A stretch of 64,000 nucleotides of DNA, from the NCBI GenBank assembly GCA_016718155.1, contig JADKEH010000015.1, positions 62,001 to 126,000 on the forward strand, given 5' to 3'. The position numbers and the translations under genes were made by a program. The notes under the pieces are model-generated. The model saw only the letters and a program-made list of their open reading frames with translations. It searched no databases and had not been told where the DNA came from. The stretch comes from Candidatus Rhodoferax randersensis. Its GTDB lineage: Bacteria > Pseudomonadota > Gammaproteobacteria > Burkholderiales > Burkholderiaceae_C. Shown here in pieces: positions 25,711 through 34,579 of the stretch (positions are counted from its first letter, which is position 1; every line of letters begins with the position of its first letter).

Positions 25711-27309
25711 ATGAAGAATAGTGTCCTTCGCCTGTTAGGCACCTTTTCATTGCATACGCCCGCTTGCCGGGACGGCATAGTCATGGGAAGAAAGGGCCGG
25801 GCTCTGATTGCGCTGGCGGCCTTGCATGGCGATGGCTGGGTCAGTAGACGCAGACTGACGCTCATGCTCTGGCCTGACCGCGACGAGGCCGGTGCTCGAA
25901 ACGCATTGAGGCAGTGTCTGCACCATGTGCGCACGGCACTGGGCCCCCAGGGCGGCGAACTGCAAACACAAGGTGATCTCCTTGGTCTGAAAGCGTCCTC
26001 TTGGGACATTGACGCGTGGGAGTTCTTGCGGTTGGCTCGGCTGAGCGACCGCGAGTCGCTTTGTCTCGCCGCCAGCCTGTTTCACGGTGAGCTCGCGGAA
26101 GACTTGACGCTGGATGGCGAATTCCATCAATGGTTGTGCATCGAGAGAGAGCGGCTCCGGACTGTGGCGCTTGGTGTCGTGTCGCGCCTTGCACAGTATC
26201 CAGATGAGGACGCACAGCACGCCGCCGCCCAGTTGTTGCTCAAGCTGATTGCGGCAGACCCTCTCGACGAGGCATGCTATCGGAATCTCATGGCGCTTCA
26301 CGCCCGCGCCGGTTTGACCGCGAAGGCGCTTCGAGTCTGGGAACGTTGCCGTACCGTGCTTCGTCGCGAACTCGATGTCAACCCAAGTCCGCAGACCGTC
26401 GAGGTCTATGAGCAACTGATCTCGCCAGTTCGACCGAAGTCAAGCAGCAGGTTGCAAGCAGCAACACCTGAACCCAACGCACGGACATCCCCAGCCCGCA
26501 CAACTGGCAAGCTGACCCGTGAGAGCACAGTGCCATCAGAAACCGACCATTTGCTGCGGGGTTGGCAACTGTTCAGTCAGTACGTTCCGCACTCCAACGT
26601 TGAGGCACGCCGAGCCTTCGAAGCGGCATTACGGGCGGAACCGAACTGCGCCGAGGCACATGTTCGCATTGGTTGGACTCATTTTTTTGACTATGTGAGT
26701 GGCTGGAGCGCGGACAGCGTCGCGAGCCTGCGCTGCGCGGAGTCGGCCGCTGAGAGCGCCTTGTCATGCAGTCCAGATCACGCAACGGCGCACTCCTTGC
26801 TGGGGAAGATCCGGCTTTGGCAGATGAATCATCAAGCGGCCTTGCGTTCTGCCTTGCATGGTCTCGAACTTGCTCCGAGATCAGCATATGCTCTTTTTCA
26901 CGTCGCCGACATCAGTATGTGGTGCGGCGAACTCGGCAAAGCCCATGAGTACCTGGAGCAGGCCTTGGCGTTGGACCCAAATGATCATGGCGTCTTTTTG
27001 ACCATCGAGGGAATGACTCAGTTCTTTGCAGGCAACTTGAGTCAAGCCCGAAACGCAGTTCAAAAAGCCGCGATCCGCAACCCCAACTATTCCTGGGCAC
27101 TGGCCGCACTCGCAGCGATCGATGGTGAGTCCGGTCGGGTCGGCAAGGCCCGGCAGGCATGTGGCGAGGCCCGCGTCTTCAATCGAAGGCTGAGTCTCGA
27201 TTTCGCCCGCCGCGTTCTTCCAATACGCAGTGTTGATTCACGCCAAAAACTGATTGCAGCATGGCGGGTTGCCGGGATGCCCGATGAGGAGGATTGCCGG
27301 TTGAACTAA
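25711..27309 (+). CDS. BTAD-domain transcriptional activator with C-terminal TPR region
   Basis: 532 aa. The N-terminal winged helix (RLLGTFSLHTP, GRKGRALIALAALHGDGWVS, RRRLTLMLWPDRDEAGARNA, LRQCLHHVRTALG) is followed by a bacterial transcriptional activation domain at about 95-240 (AAQLLLKLIAADPLDEACYR, ALRVWERCRTVLRRELDVNP). The rest is a TPR-like helical array. This is the SARP/AfsR-like architecture without an ATPase; in Gram-negative bacteria such regulators accompany Bug or CHASE2/cyclase genes. It is divergent from the Bug receptor and is its likely regulator. Confidence 0.85.
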   Translation: MKNSVLRLLGTFSLHTPACRDGIVMGRKGRALIALAALHGDGWVSRRRLTLMLWPDRDEAGARNALRQCLHHVRTALGPQGGELQTQGDLLGLKASSWDIDAWEFLRLARLSDRESLCLAASLFHGELAEDLTLDGEFHQWLCIERERLRTVALGVVSRLAQYPDEDAQHAAAQLLLKLIAADPLDEACYRNLMALHARAGLTAKALRVWERCRTVLRRELDVNPSPQTVEVYEQLISPVRPKSSSRLQAATPEPNARTSPARTTGKLTRESTVPSETDHLLRGWQLFSQYVPHSNVEARRAFEAALRAEPNCAEAHVRIGWTHFFDYVSGWSADSVASLRCAESAAESALSCSPDHATAHSLLGKIRLWQMNHQAALRSALHGLELAPRSAYALFHVADISMWCGELGKAHEYLEQALALDPNDHGVFLTIEGMTQFFAGNLSQARNAVQKAAIRNPNYSWALAALAAIDGESGRVGKARQACGEARVFNRRLSLDFARRVLPIRSVDSRQKLIAAWRVAGMPDEEDCRLN

Positions 27310-27456
27310 CCAGCTGGGCGACACTCTGATTGCGCGGCGCGCGTGCGCCGCCGACACTAAAACACCGTTGGCAGCACACTGCGCAACCACAGCCCCAAGA
27401 CAGTGATCCTGGAAGACCAACCCCAGAATCCAGCGTATCAAGCACCTATCGCCTTG

Positions 27457-27720
27457 GCGCTCAACACGCTGAGCTGCAAACTGATGGTCAACCCCGGCGC
27501 GGTGGCGCTCGGTGACCACAACCTGTTCATCAGCGGCAACGATGCGCCCGCAAAGGCGCAGGTGCTTGATGTGCTGGCTCAGTTTGGCTGGGACCAGGCC
27601 CGGGTGATCGACCTGTGCGACATCAGCACCGCGCGCCGCACCGAGCAACTGTTGCCAATCTGGATTCGGCTCTGGGGCGCGCTGGGCACGGACTTGTTCA
27701 ACTTCAAAGTGGTGCGCTGA
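27457..27720 (+). pseudogene. 3' fragment of a duplicated reductase gene
   Basis: Almost base-for-base copy of the last part of the reductase at 23866-24525 (LNTLSCKLMVNPGAVALG through LGTDLFNFKVVR), with a few substitutions (D for E, Q for K, C for G) and an earlier stop after VVR. A 14-bp match (CCCCAGAATCCAGC, 27421 on) to the sequence upstream of the intact gene shows that the promoter-proximal part was deleted. No start codon remains in a sensible place. Confidence 0.85.
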
Positions 27721-27738
27721 AACGGTTGCTGCGATACT

Positions 27739-27770
27739 GGTTCGGCGCCCGGCCATTGCGGCGCCGAACC
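27739..27770. terminator. strong GC-rich hairpin before the esterase-monooxygenase gene
   Basis: GGTTCGGCGCC and GGCGCCGAACC form a perfect 11-bp stem with a 10-nt loop. There is no U-tract, so it may be a factor-assisted terminator for the upstream remnant or an RNA structure in the leader of the gene starting at 27795. Confidence 0.5.
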
Positions 27771-27794
27771 AACCTTGTCCGAGGACTCCCGCCG

Positions 27795-30197
27795 ATGTTC
27801 GTTTACCAACCCAAGGGCTTTTTCCAGGCCGTGATCGCAGCGCTGCTGCGTTGGTCGCTCAAGCTGCTGCTCAAGCCTGTTTTTTCTCCGCGCTGCTCGA
27901 TTGACTTTCAACGCCGCTGCTTGCGCTGGCTGTCGCACACCACCCTGGTGGCACGTGATGTTGGCATCGAGCCGGGCCAGGCTGGCGGTGTGCCCGGCGA
28001 ATGGCTGCGCCGGCGCCATGCACCGGCCGTGCGGCCCGGCGTGGTGCTGTACCTGCACGGTGGTGCCTACTGCGTGGGCTCACCGGCCACGCACCGCGCA
28101 CTGACCAGCCGGCTGTGCTGGAACACCGGCCTGCCGGTGTTTGCGCTGGACTACCGGCTGGCGCCGGAGCATCCGTTTCCCGCCGCGCTGGATGACGCCT
28201 TGGCCGCCTACACGGAATTGGCCTCACTAGGGCCGGTCGTGCTGGCGGGCGATTCCGCTGGGGGTGGCCTGGCACTGGCGACCGCCATCGCCTTGCGCGA
28301 CCAGGGCGCGGTGGCCCCGGCGGCGCTGGTGCTGTTGTCGCCCTGGGTTGACATGGCCCCCGACGGCACCCCCGCCACCGAGCCACCCGGCGAAGCCATG
28401 CTCAGCATCGCCTGGGCCAATGCCTGCGCGGCCCACTACCTTGGCAGTGCTGCACGGTCGGCAGCCGCTGACGCCACCCTCGCCTCGCCGCTGCTCTCGC
28501 CCATCAGGGCCGACCTGCGTGGACTGCCCAGTTGCTTGATTCAGGCTGGCACCGACGAACTGCTGCACGACCAGTCGCTGGCGCTGCATGCCGCACTGCA
28601 AGCGGCGGGTGTGTCGTCGCGCTGTGAGATCACGCAGGATCGCTGGCACGTGTTCCAGATGCACGGCGGCGCCCTGCGCAGCGCGGACGAGGCCCTGGTG
28701 CGCATCGCGCAGTTCACCTTGTCCGCCCTCGCCCCCATTGCACGCAGCGGCGTGGCACAGCACGCGGTGGTGATCCTCGGCGCGGGCATGTCCGGGCTGT
28801 GCATGGCGATCAAGCTGCAGCGCGCCGGCCAACACGACTTTGTGATCGTCGAGAAGCAGCCTGGCCTGGGCGGCACCTGGTGGGACAACACCTACCCCGG
28901 CGCACATGTCGATGTGCCCTCGCCGGTGTACTCGTTCTCTTTCGCACCCAACCCGCGCTGGAGTCGGCGCTTTGCCTCGGCAAGCGAGATCCAGACCTAC
29001 ATGCAGCGCCTGGCCGAACGGCACGGCCTGCTGGCCCACATGCGCCTGGGCACCCGCCTCGCCACGGCCAACTTTGATGAGGCCACCGGCCAATGGCGCT
29101 TTGCCACCGAGCGCGGCGACCAGTTGCAATCACGCTTCTTCGTCTGCAGCACCGGGCCCTTGAACCAGTTGCGCTGGCCCGACATCCCTGGCCTGGAGCG
29201 CTTCCAGGGCGCGCGCCTGCACTCGGCACGCTGGGACCACGGCCAGGCCATGGCCGGGCAACGCGTGGCCGTGATCGGCACCGGTTCGACCGCGTCGCAA
29301 CTGATTGCGCCCCTTGCCGAGCAAGCCAAACAACTGCATGTGTTCCAACGCACTGCCAACTGGGTGCTGCCGCGACTCGACCGCAAGTACAACGCACTCG
29401 ATCGCCTGTTGGCGCACCTGCCGCCCTACGCCGCGCTGGTGCGCTGGAGCTGGATGCAGGCGCTGGAGTGGGGCCGGCGTGGCTTCAACGAGGGCACGGC
29501 GGCACGGCGCGGCATGCTCAAGATGGCACAGGTGCACCTGCGCCGCCAGGTCAGCGACGCAGCCTTGCGCGAGCGGCTCACGCCCAACTACCCGCTGGGC
29601 TGCAAGCGCATCATCTACTCCAACGACTTCTACCGCGCCATGACGCAGCCGCATGTGGAACTGGTGACCGATGACATCGAGCGCATCACCGAGCACGGCG
29701 TGGTGACCGCCGATGGCAAAGAGCGCCCGGTCGACGTGCTGGTCTGCGCCACCGGGTTCGATACCATCAACCTGCTGTCTTCCGTCCAGGTCACCGGCGT
29801 GCACGGCCACACCCTGCGCGAGACCTGGGGCCAGGGACCACAAGCCTTTCATGGTCTGACCGTGGCCGGCTTTCCCAACATGTTCCTGATGCTGGGCCCC
29901 AATACCGCCACCGGCCACACCTCCACGCTGCTGTTCATCGAGCCGGCGGTGGACCATGCCATTGCCTGCATGCAAGCAGTGCGCGCGGGCGGGCACCGCT
30001 GGGTCGATGTGCGTCCCGAGGTGATGCAGGCGCACAACCAGCAACTGCAGTCGCGCCTGGTGGGCTCGGTGTGGAGCCAGTGCCGCAGTTGGTACCGCGC
30101 GCCCGATGGTCGGGTGGTGGCGCTGTTTCCGGGCTTCACCAAGGAATACGTGCAGGCGGTGCGAAAACCCAACTTCGCCGACTACCGGTTCGGCTAG
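27795..30197 (+). CDS. alpha/beta-hydrolase (HSL-type esterase) - Baeyer-Villiger monooxygenase fusion
   Basis: 800 aa. Residues 1-310 are a hormone-sensitive-lipase-type esterase: LYLHGGAYCVGS (oxyanion HGG 88-90), GDSAGG (nucleophile Ser155), Asp254 in GTDELL and His285. Residues 320-800 are a flavin monooxygenase: FAD site GAGMSG (329-334), GGTWWDNTYPG, the BVMO fingerprint FQGARLHSARW (470-480, fits FxGxxxHxxxW), and NADPH site GTGSTASQ. A BVMO turns a ketone into an ester and an esterase cleaves it, so the fusion could carry out both steps of ketone breakdown. The substrate is unknown. ATG 27795 follows GAGGA. Its stop overlaps the dinG stop on the other strand (CTAG). Confidence 0.85.
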   Translation: MFVYQPKGFFQAVIAALLRWSLKLLLKPVFSPRCSIDFQRRCLRWLSHTTLVARDVGIEPGQAGGVPGEWLRRRHAPAVRPGVVLYLHGGAYCVGSPATHRALTSRLCWNTGLPVFALDYRLAPEHPFPAALDDALAAYTELASLGPVVLAGDSAGGGLALATAIALRDQGAVAPAALVLLSPWVDMAPDGTPATEPPGEAMLSIAWANACAAHYLGSAARSAAADATLASPLLSPIRADLRGLPSCLIQAGTDELLHDQSLALHAALQAAGVSSRCEITQDRWHVFQMHGGALRSADEALVRIAQFTLSALAPIARSGVAQHAVVILGAGMSGLCMAIKLQRAGQHDFVIVEKQPGLGGTWWDNTYPGAHVDVPSPVYSFSFAPNPRWSRRFASASEIQTYMQRLAERHGLLAHMRLGTRLATANFDEATGQWRFATERGDQLQSRFFVCSTGPLNQLRWPDIPGLERFQGARLHSARWDHGQAMAGQRVAVIGTGSTASQLIAPLAEQAKQLHVFQRTANWVLPRLDRKYNALDRLLAHLPPYAALVRWSWMQALEWGRRGFNEGTAARRGMLKMAQVHLRRQVSDAALRERLTPNYPLGCKRIIYSNDFYRAMTQPHVELVTDDIERITEHGVVTADGKERPVDVLVCATGFDTINLLSSVQVTGVHGHTLRETWGQGPQAFHGLTVAGFPNMFLMLGPNTATGHTSTLLFIEPAVDHAIACMQAVRAGGHRWVDVRPEVMQAHNQQLQSRLVGSVWSQCRSWYRAPDGRVVALFPGFTKEYVQAVRKPNFADYRFG

Positions 30198-32365
30198 ACG
30201 CCTGGCAGCGATGCCGCCTCGATCACCCCATTCACCCGGCGCAGCACCTCATAGCCCGGCAGCCCCCTGAGCATGCGTTTGCCGTAACCGGCGCGCAGCA
30301 AGCGCTTGTCGTAGCAAATCACGGTGGCGTAGTCGTCTTCGGTGCGGATGGCGCGGCCGGTCCACTGCAGCAGGCGAATGCCCGTTGCCGGAATCACCAG
30401 CTCGGCAAACGGGTCGCGCCCCAGGGTCTTGAGCCACTCGGCGCGTGCCTCTTCGACAGGGTCGGACGGCGGCGTGAACGGCAGCTTGGCAATAAACACG
30501 GTCTCGCACAGCGCACCTGGCAAATCAAGCCCCTCGCCAAAGGACTGCTGCCCAAAGATCACCGAGGGTCGGAGCGCCTCCACCCGCGCCTGGTGCGCCG
30601 CCAGCAAGCGGGTGCGCGACATCTGGCCCTGCACCAGCACCACCTCCAGCAACAATGCCGGCAGTGAATCGGTGGCCACCTTCATCTGTGCACGCGAAGT
30701 GAACAACACCAAGGCGCCGCGCTGCACCAGGGCCAAATCGGCCAGCAACTCAGCCACCATCTCGCGGGTGTAGGCATCCACGTGTTTGGGGTCGGCGGCG
30801 GTCTCCACCACCATCAGCCGGCCTTGGGTGCTGTAGTCAAACGGGCTGTGCACTTCCAGCGTGTGGGCGTTGGGGTTGCCGCTCAAGCCCGCCTCGTCCA
30901 AAAAGTAATCAAAGGTGCCGCAACTCGCCAGCGTGGCCGAGGTCACCACCGCGCCACGCACCTGCGTCCACAGGTGTTGGCGCAGCAGGTCGCCCGGCAC
31001 CATTGGGCAGGCGTGCACGGTGAGCACCACCAAGCCCGAACCGGTGTCGGACTTGAGCCACTTGGCCAGCGGCTGCGGCCCGTGCTCCAACAGCAATTCG
31101 CAGGTGGACACCACGCTGCCCAGCTTCGGGCTAAGCGGCCCCAGGCGGGCGTACAGCATAGAGCAATGCAAAGCCTGCGAGGGGTCGTCACGCGCCAGCA
31201 GCTTGATCGCCGCACCCAAGTCATCCAGCACCTTGGCCAGGCTGGTGGCCAGGCGCAGGCTTAAGCCCACCGGCTCGTGCAAGGCATCGGGCAACACACC
31301 CCCAGGCCAGCGCTGCGTGCCGTCGTAGCCCACCACGGTGGAGCGCAGCAAGTCCATCATCAAGCGGCCCAGGTCGTGCAAGGCGGCTTTGAGATCGCGC
31401 GCCAGCGTGGTCACGTCCTCGCCCAGCTCGCTGTGCATCTTTTCGCCCACCTCCAGCATGATGCGCGGCAGGCGGTCGAGCCAGCGCAGGTTGGACAGGT
31501 CCATGCTGCTGGAGAACTGGTCCAGCGCCACCGCCGGCAGGTGGTGACCTTCGTCGAACACCACCAGGCAGTTGTCCAGGTCGGGCAGCGTCTTCATGCC
31601 CAGCGAGGCCAGCACCAGGTCGTGGTTGGCCACGATCACGTCGGCCTCGGCCAGCGCATTGCGCGCCTGGTAGTAGCTGCATTGGCGAAAGCGCGGGCAG
31701 TGCCGCACGGTGCAGGTGTGGCGCTCGGCCGCCACCAGCGCCCAGTCATGGCCGTCGGGCTGTTCGGCGAGTTGGTCGCGGTCGCCGTTCCAACTGCCAT
31801 TGGCCAGCGCTTGCGCCAGCGAATCAAACAAGTCCATGCGCCGTTCTTCGGGGTCCTGCGTCTTGCTGCCGGCGCGTACCGCCGTGGCGGGGGGTTGCGG
31901 CAGGTCGTCGTCGGGCTCGAACATCTCAACCGAGTTGACGCCCGGCAGGCCCGACCACTGCTCCAGCTTGAGCTTGCACACGTAGCGGGCACGGCCCTTG
32001 GCCAGGGCATAGGTAAACGGCGTCGGCAACACCGCCGCCAGTGCCGGCAGGTCCTTGGTCATCAACTGCTCTTGCAGCGCCACCGTGGCGGTGGAAATCA
32101 GCAGGCGTGTCTTGCGCGCCTGCGCCATCGCCACCAGGGTGGACGCATAAGCGGCCGATTTGCCCACGCCGGTGCCGGCCTGGATCACGGCAATGGCGCG
32201 GATGGGATCGTCGTGCGCGCCCAGGTCCACACCCGCCAAGGTGGTGGCAATCGCTTGCGCCATGTCGTGCTGCCCGGCGCGCGAGCGAAAGCCCGGCGTG
32301 GCGGCGACCATGTGGTCAAAGGCGGCCAGCGAGAGTGCTGCCAGTTCTTCAGAATTCAAGGCCAA
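30194..32365 (-). CDS. dinG: DinG-type ATP-dependent DNA helicase
   Basis: 723 aa, XPD/DinG superfamily 2 helicase. Walker A is VIQAGTGVGKSAAY, the iron-sulphur cluster region has Cys clustered in HTCTVRHCPRFRQCSYYQ, plus an earlier Cys in RYVCKLKLEQW, motif II is VVFDEGHHLP, and motif VI is LLQWTGRAIRTEDDYA. DinG unwinds 5'-3', resolving R-loops and other structures. The ORF begins 30 bp from the end of the methylase gene; Met at 32365 begins a normal N-terminus. No sign of truncation. Confidence 0.9.
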   Translation of the reverse strand: MALNSEELAALSLAAFDHMVAATPGFRSRAGQHDMAQAIATTLAGVDLGAHDDPIRAIAVIQAGTGVGKSAAYASTLVAMAQARKTRLLISTATVALQEQLMTKDLPALAAVLPTPFTYALAKGRARYVCKLKLEQWSGLPGVNSVEMFEPDDDLPQPPATAVRAGSKTQDPEERRMDLFDSLAQALANGSWNGDRDQLAEQPDGHDWALVAAERHTCTVRHCPRFRQCSYYQARNALAEADVIVANHDLVLASLGMKTLPDLDNCLVVFDEGHHLPAVALDQFSSSMDLSNLRWLDRLPRIMLEVGEKMHSELGEDVTTLARDLKAALHDLGRLMMDLLRSTVVGYDGTQRWPGGVLPDALHEPVGLSLRLATSLAKVLDDLGAAIKLLARDDPSQALHCSMLYARLGPLSPKLGSVVSTCELLLEHGPQPLAKWLKSDTGSGLVVLTVHACPMVPGDLLRQHLWTQVRGAVVTSATLASCGTFDYFLDEAGLSGNPNAHTLEVHSPFDYSTQGRLMVVETAADPKHVDAYTREMVAELLADLALVQRGALVLFTSRAQMKVATDSLPALLLEVVLVQGQMSRTRLLAAHQARVEALRPSVIFGQQSFGEGLDLPGALCETVFIAKLPFTPPSDPVEEARAEWLKTLGRDPFAELVIPATGIRLLQWTGRAIRTEDDYATVICYDKRLLRAGYGKRMLRGLPGYEVLRRVNGVIEAASLPGV

Positions 32366-32394
32366 GCCTATCGGTAGGCCACATCGGGTGGCGT

Positions 32395-33891
32395 CTAAAC
32401 AATTGCCTGCTCCTGCAGGTCACCGGCAATCAGCCTGAACTGCTCCAGGGCCGCCTCCAAATCGTCAACGATTTCTTGGGCGATCACGCCGGGTGGGGGC
32501 AGGTTGTCGCTGTCAGCCAGGGCGTCGTCTTTGAGCCAAAAAATATCCAGGCTGGTTTTGTCGCGGGCAATCAGTTCGTCGTAGCTGTAGGCGCGCCAGC
32601 GGCCATCAGGGTTCTCGATACCCCACGTGGCCTGGCGTCCGTGGCGGTTGCTCGCCTTATAGAGCTCTACAAACTCGTCCAAGTCTGCGCGGCGCAGCGG
32701 GTTGGTCTTGAGCGTGAAGTGCTTGTTGGTACGCAGGTCGTAGATCCACAGCTTCTTGGTCCACGGTGTTTCGCTGGCACCCTTCTTCTCAAAAAACAGC
32801 ACATTGGCCTTGACACCCTGGGCGTAGAACAAGCCGGTTGGCAGTCGCAACAGCGTGTGCACATCGCACTCGTGCAGCAGCTTTTTGCGGATGGTCTCGC
32901 CCGCGCCGCCTTCAAACAGCACGTTGTCGGGCAACACCACGGCAGCACGGCCGTGGGTGGCCAGCAGGGTCTTGATGTGCTGCACAAAATTGAGCTGCTT
33001 GTTGCTGGTGGTGGCCCAGAAGTCGTCGCGCTCGATGGTGTCTTTCTCTGTGCTGGTGCGGCCGTCTTCACCCACGATGACCGTGCTGCTCTTCTTGCCA
33101 AACGGCGGGTTGGCCAGCACCACCTCAAAGCGCTCGCCGGGGTCGGCGGCCAGCGCGTCGCCCACCACCACGGGCACCTGTTTTTCGGAGCCAATGCCGT
33201 GCAGCATCATGTTCATGGCGCACACGCGCGCCGTGCCTTGCACCAGCTCGTAGCCGGTAAAGGCTTTTTCCTTCAGGTGCTTGAGCTGCTCGCGCGTGAG
33301 GCTTTTGTTGTGGACGGTGATGTAGTTGTGCGCGGTAAACAAAAAGCCACCCGTGCCACAGGCGGGGTCGGTAATGCGCTCGCCCGGCTGTGGGGCGATG
33401 CAGTCCACCATGGCCTGAATCAGCGCCCGCGGCGTGAAGTATTGGCCCGCACCGCTCTTGGTGTCTTGCGCGTTTTTCTCCAGCAGGCCCTCGTAGGCGT
33501 CACCCTTCACGTCGGCACCCAGAATGGTCCAGGTTTCGGCGTCAATCAAATCCACGATCACGCGGCGCAGCTTGGCCGGGTCCTGGAACTTGTTTTGTGC
33601 CTTGCCAAAGATCAGGCCCAGCGTGCCTTTCTCCTGGCCCAGCTTTTCCAGCAGGTGGCGGTAGTGGTCAAACAGCTCGTCGCCATCCTTCGCCAACAGC
33701 GTGGGCCAGGCGTAGGCGGCGGGCACGATGCTGGGCTGGTTGTAGGGCGGCGCGCTGCGCTCGTCGGCCATCTTGAGGAACAGCAGGTAAGTGAGCTGCT
33801 CCACATAGTCGCCATAACTCATGCCATCGTCGCGCAGCACGTTGCAGTAGTTCCAGAGCTTCTGGACGAGAGAGTTGGTGGTGGTGTTCAT
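32395..33891 (-). CDS. hsdM: type I restriction-modification N6-adenine DNA methylase subunit (HsdM-like), without hsdS or hsdR
   Basis: 498 aa. The HsdM N-terminal helical domain (LVQKLWNYCNVLRDDGMSYG, then LTYLLFLKMADE) precedes the N6_Mtase fold: YFTPRALIQAMVDCI, SAM-binding motif I DPACGTGGF (175-183), and catalytic motif IV NPPFG (261-265). The C-terminal tail runs to GVIAQEIVDDLEAALEQFR. The next gene in the transcription direction is dinG, so no specificity or restriction subunit follows. It begins 7 bp after the nucleotidyltransferase stop and should be co-transcribed with it. MNTTTN at 33891 is the normal family start. Confidence 0.88.
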   Translation of the reverse strand: MNTTTNSLVQKLWNYCNVLRDDGMSYGDYVEQLTYLLFLKMADERSAPPYNQPSIVPAAYAWPTLLAKDGDELFDHYRHLLEKLGQEKGTLGLIFGKAQNKFQDPAKLRRVIVDLIDAETWTILGADVKGDAYEGLLEKNAQDTKSGAGQYFTPRALIQAMVDCIAPQPGERITDPACGTGGFLFTAHNYITVHNKSLTREQLKHLKEKAFTGYELVQGTARVCAMNMMLHGIGSEKQVPVVVGDALAADPGERFEVVLANPPFGKKSSTVIVGEDGRTSTEKDTIERDDFWATTSNKQLNFVQHIKTLLATHGRAAVVLPDNVLFEGGAGETIRKKLLHECDVHTLLRLPTGLFYAQGVKANVLFFEKKGASETPWTKKLWIYDLRTNKHFTLKTNPLRRADLDEFVELYKASNRHGRQATWGIENPDGRWRAYSYDELIARDKTSLDIFWLKDDALADSDNLPPPGVIAQEIVDDLEAALEQFRLIAGDLQEQAIV

Positions 33892-33898
33892 GGGTGTT

Positions 33899-34579
33899 CT
33901 ATAACTCGGAAATGCTTGTAAACCGCTGCAGCACAAGACCCGTGCGCGTGCTTTGTGAAACGATGCCCGGCAGCACGTTGGTGAAGTCAGTGTGCCGCAA
34001 GATGCCCCCCAAGGTGTGCACTACAAAATCGCGGACATCGGGTGGCGCGGAAGTCAGCTCGCTTATCAACTCTTCACGCCCATCCACCACAGTGATGACA
34101 TCCTCCAGGTCGTGGCTCAAGTAAACGTCATCGTTACCCCGGTCCTTGAAGGCCTCCAATTTGGTGGCCATGAAATACGGTGCCGACAGATGCCTCAGCT
34201 GCAGGCCCGAGGGCAGCGCTGCTGTGATTGCTGCTTCAAAACCCGGCTTGTACCAGCGGTTGGCAAAGCCCAGCACCTTTTCGTCTAGCGGAACCAAGTC
34301 CAGCTGCATGCCATTCCAGTACCACCGAAAAGGCGGTGTGTTATCGGCCATGGTTTGTTTGAAGCCTTGCTCCATCAACTGCGCAGCCAACGCGTGGTAT
34401 CCCACCAGCGAAGCCACCTCCACAATGGCATCCACATCTTCGGTGGCCCTTGCATCCGCCACCAAAGGCTGGGTAATCAGCAGCCCGGTTGCACAACCAC
34501 CCACAAACACCACTTGCTCCCGCAGTGCGCCCATCGCGTTGGCAATGGACGTGAGTAGTTCAATATTCGGATTAGCCAT
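33899..34579 (-). CDS. nucleotidyltransferase, AbiEii/DUF1814-like candidate toxin
   Basis: 226 aa. The polymerase-beta-type NTase core shows FVGGCATGLL (Gly-Gly 27-28) and ATEDVDAIVE, giving the DxD metal pair at 48 and 50, with a later catalytic-type Asp in MQLDLVPLD. LRHLSAPYFMATKLEAFKDR and YLSHDLEDVITVVDGR match the downstream part of AbiEii/DUF1814 proteins, which act as toxins in type IV systems or as defence NTases. Its ATG lies inside the last codons of the upstream HTH gene (8-bp overlap), a typical coupled pair, and the methylase follows 7 bp later. Confidence 0.75.
   Translation of the reverse strand: MANPNIELLTSIANAMGALREQVVFVGGCATGLLITQPLVADARATEDVDAIVEVASLVGYHALAAQLMEQGFKQTMADNTPPFRWYWNGMQLDLVPLDEKVLGFANRWYKPGFEAAITAALPSGLQLRHLSAPYFMATKLEAFKDRGNDDVYLSHDLEDVITVVDGREELISELTSAPPDVRDFVVHTLGGILRHTDFTNVLPGIVSQSTRTGLVLQRFTSISEL

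Noticed and set aside
32041..33921. 626-codon plus-strand frame across hsdM and dinG
   Set aside because: It is antisense to two well-supported genes, with no conserved motif.
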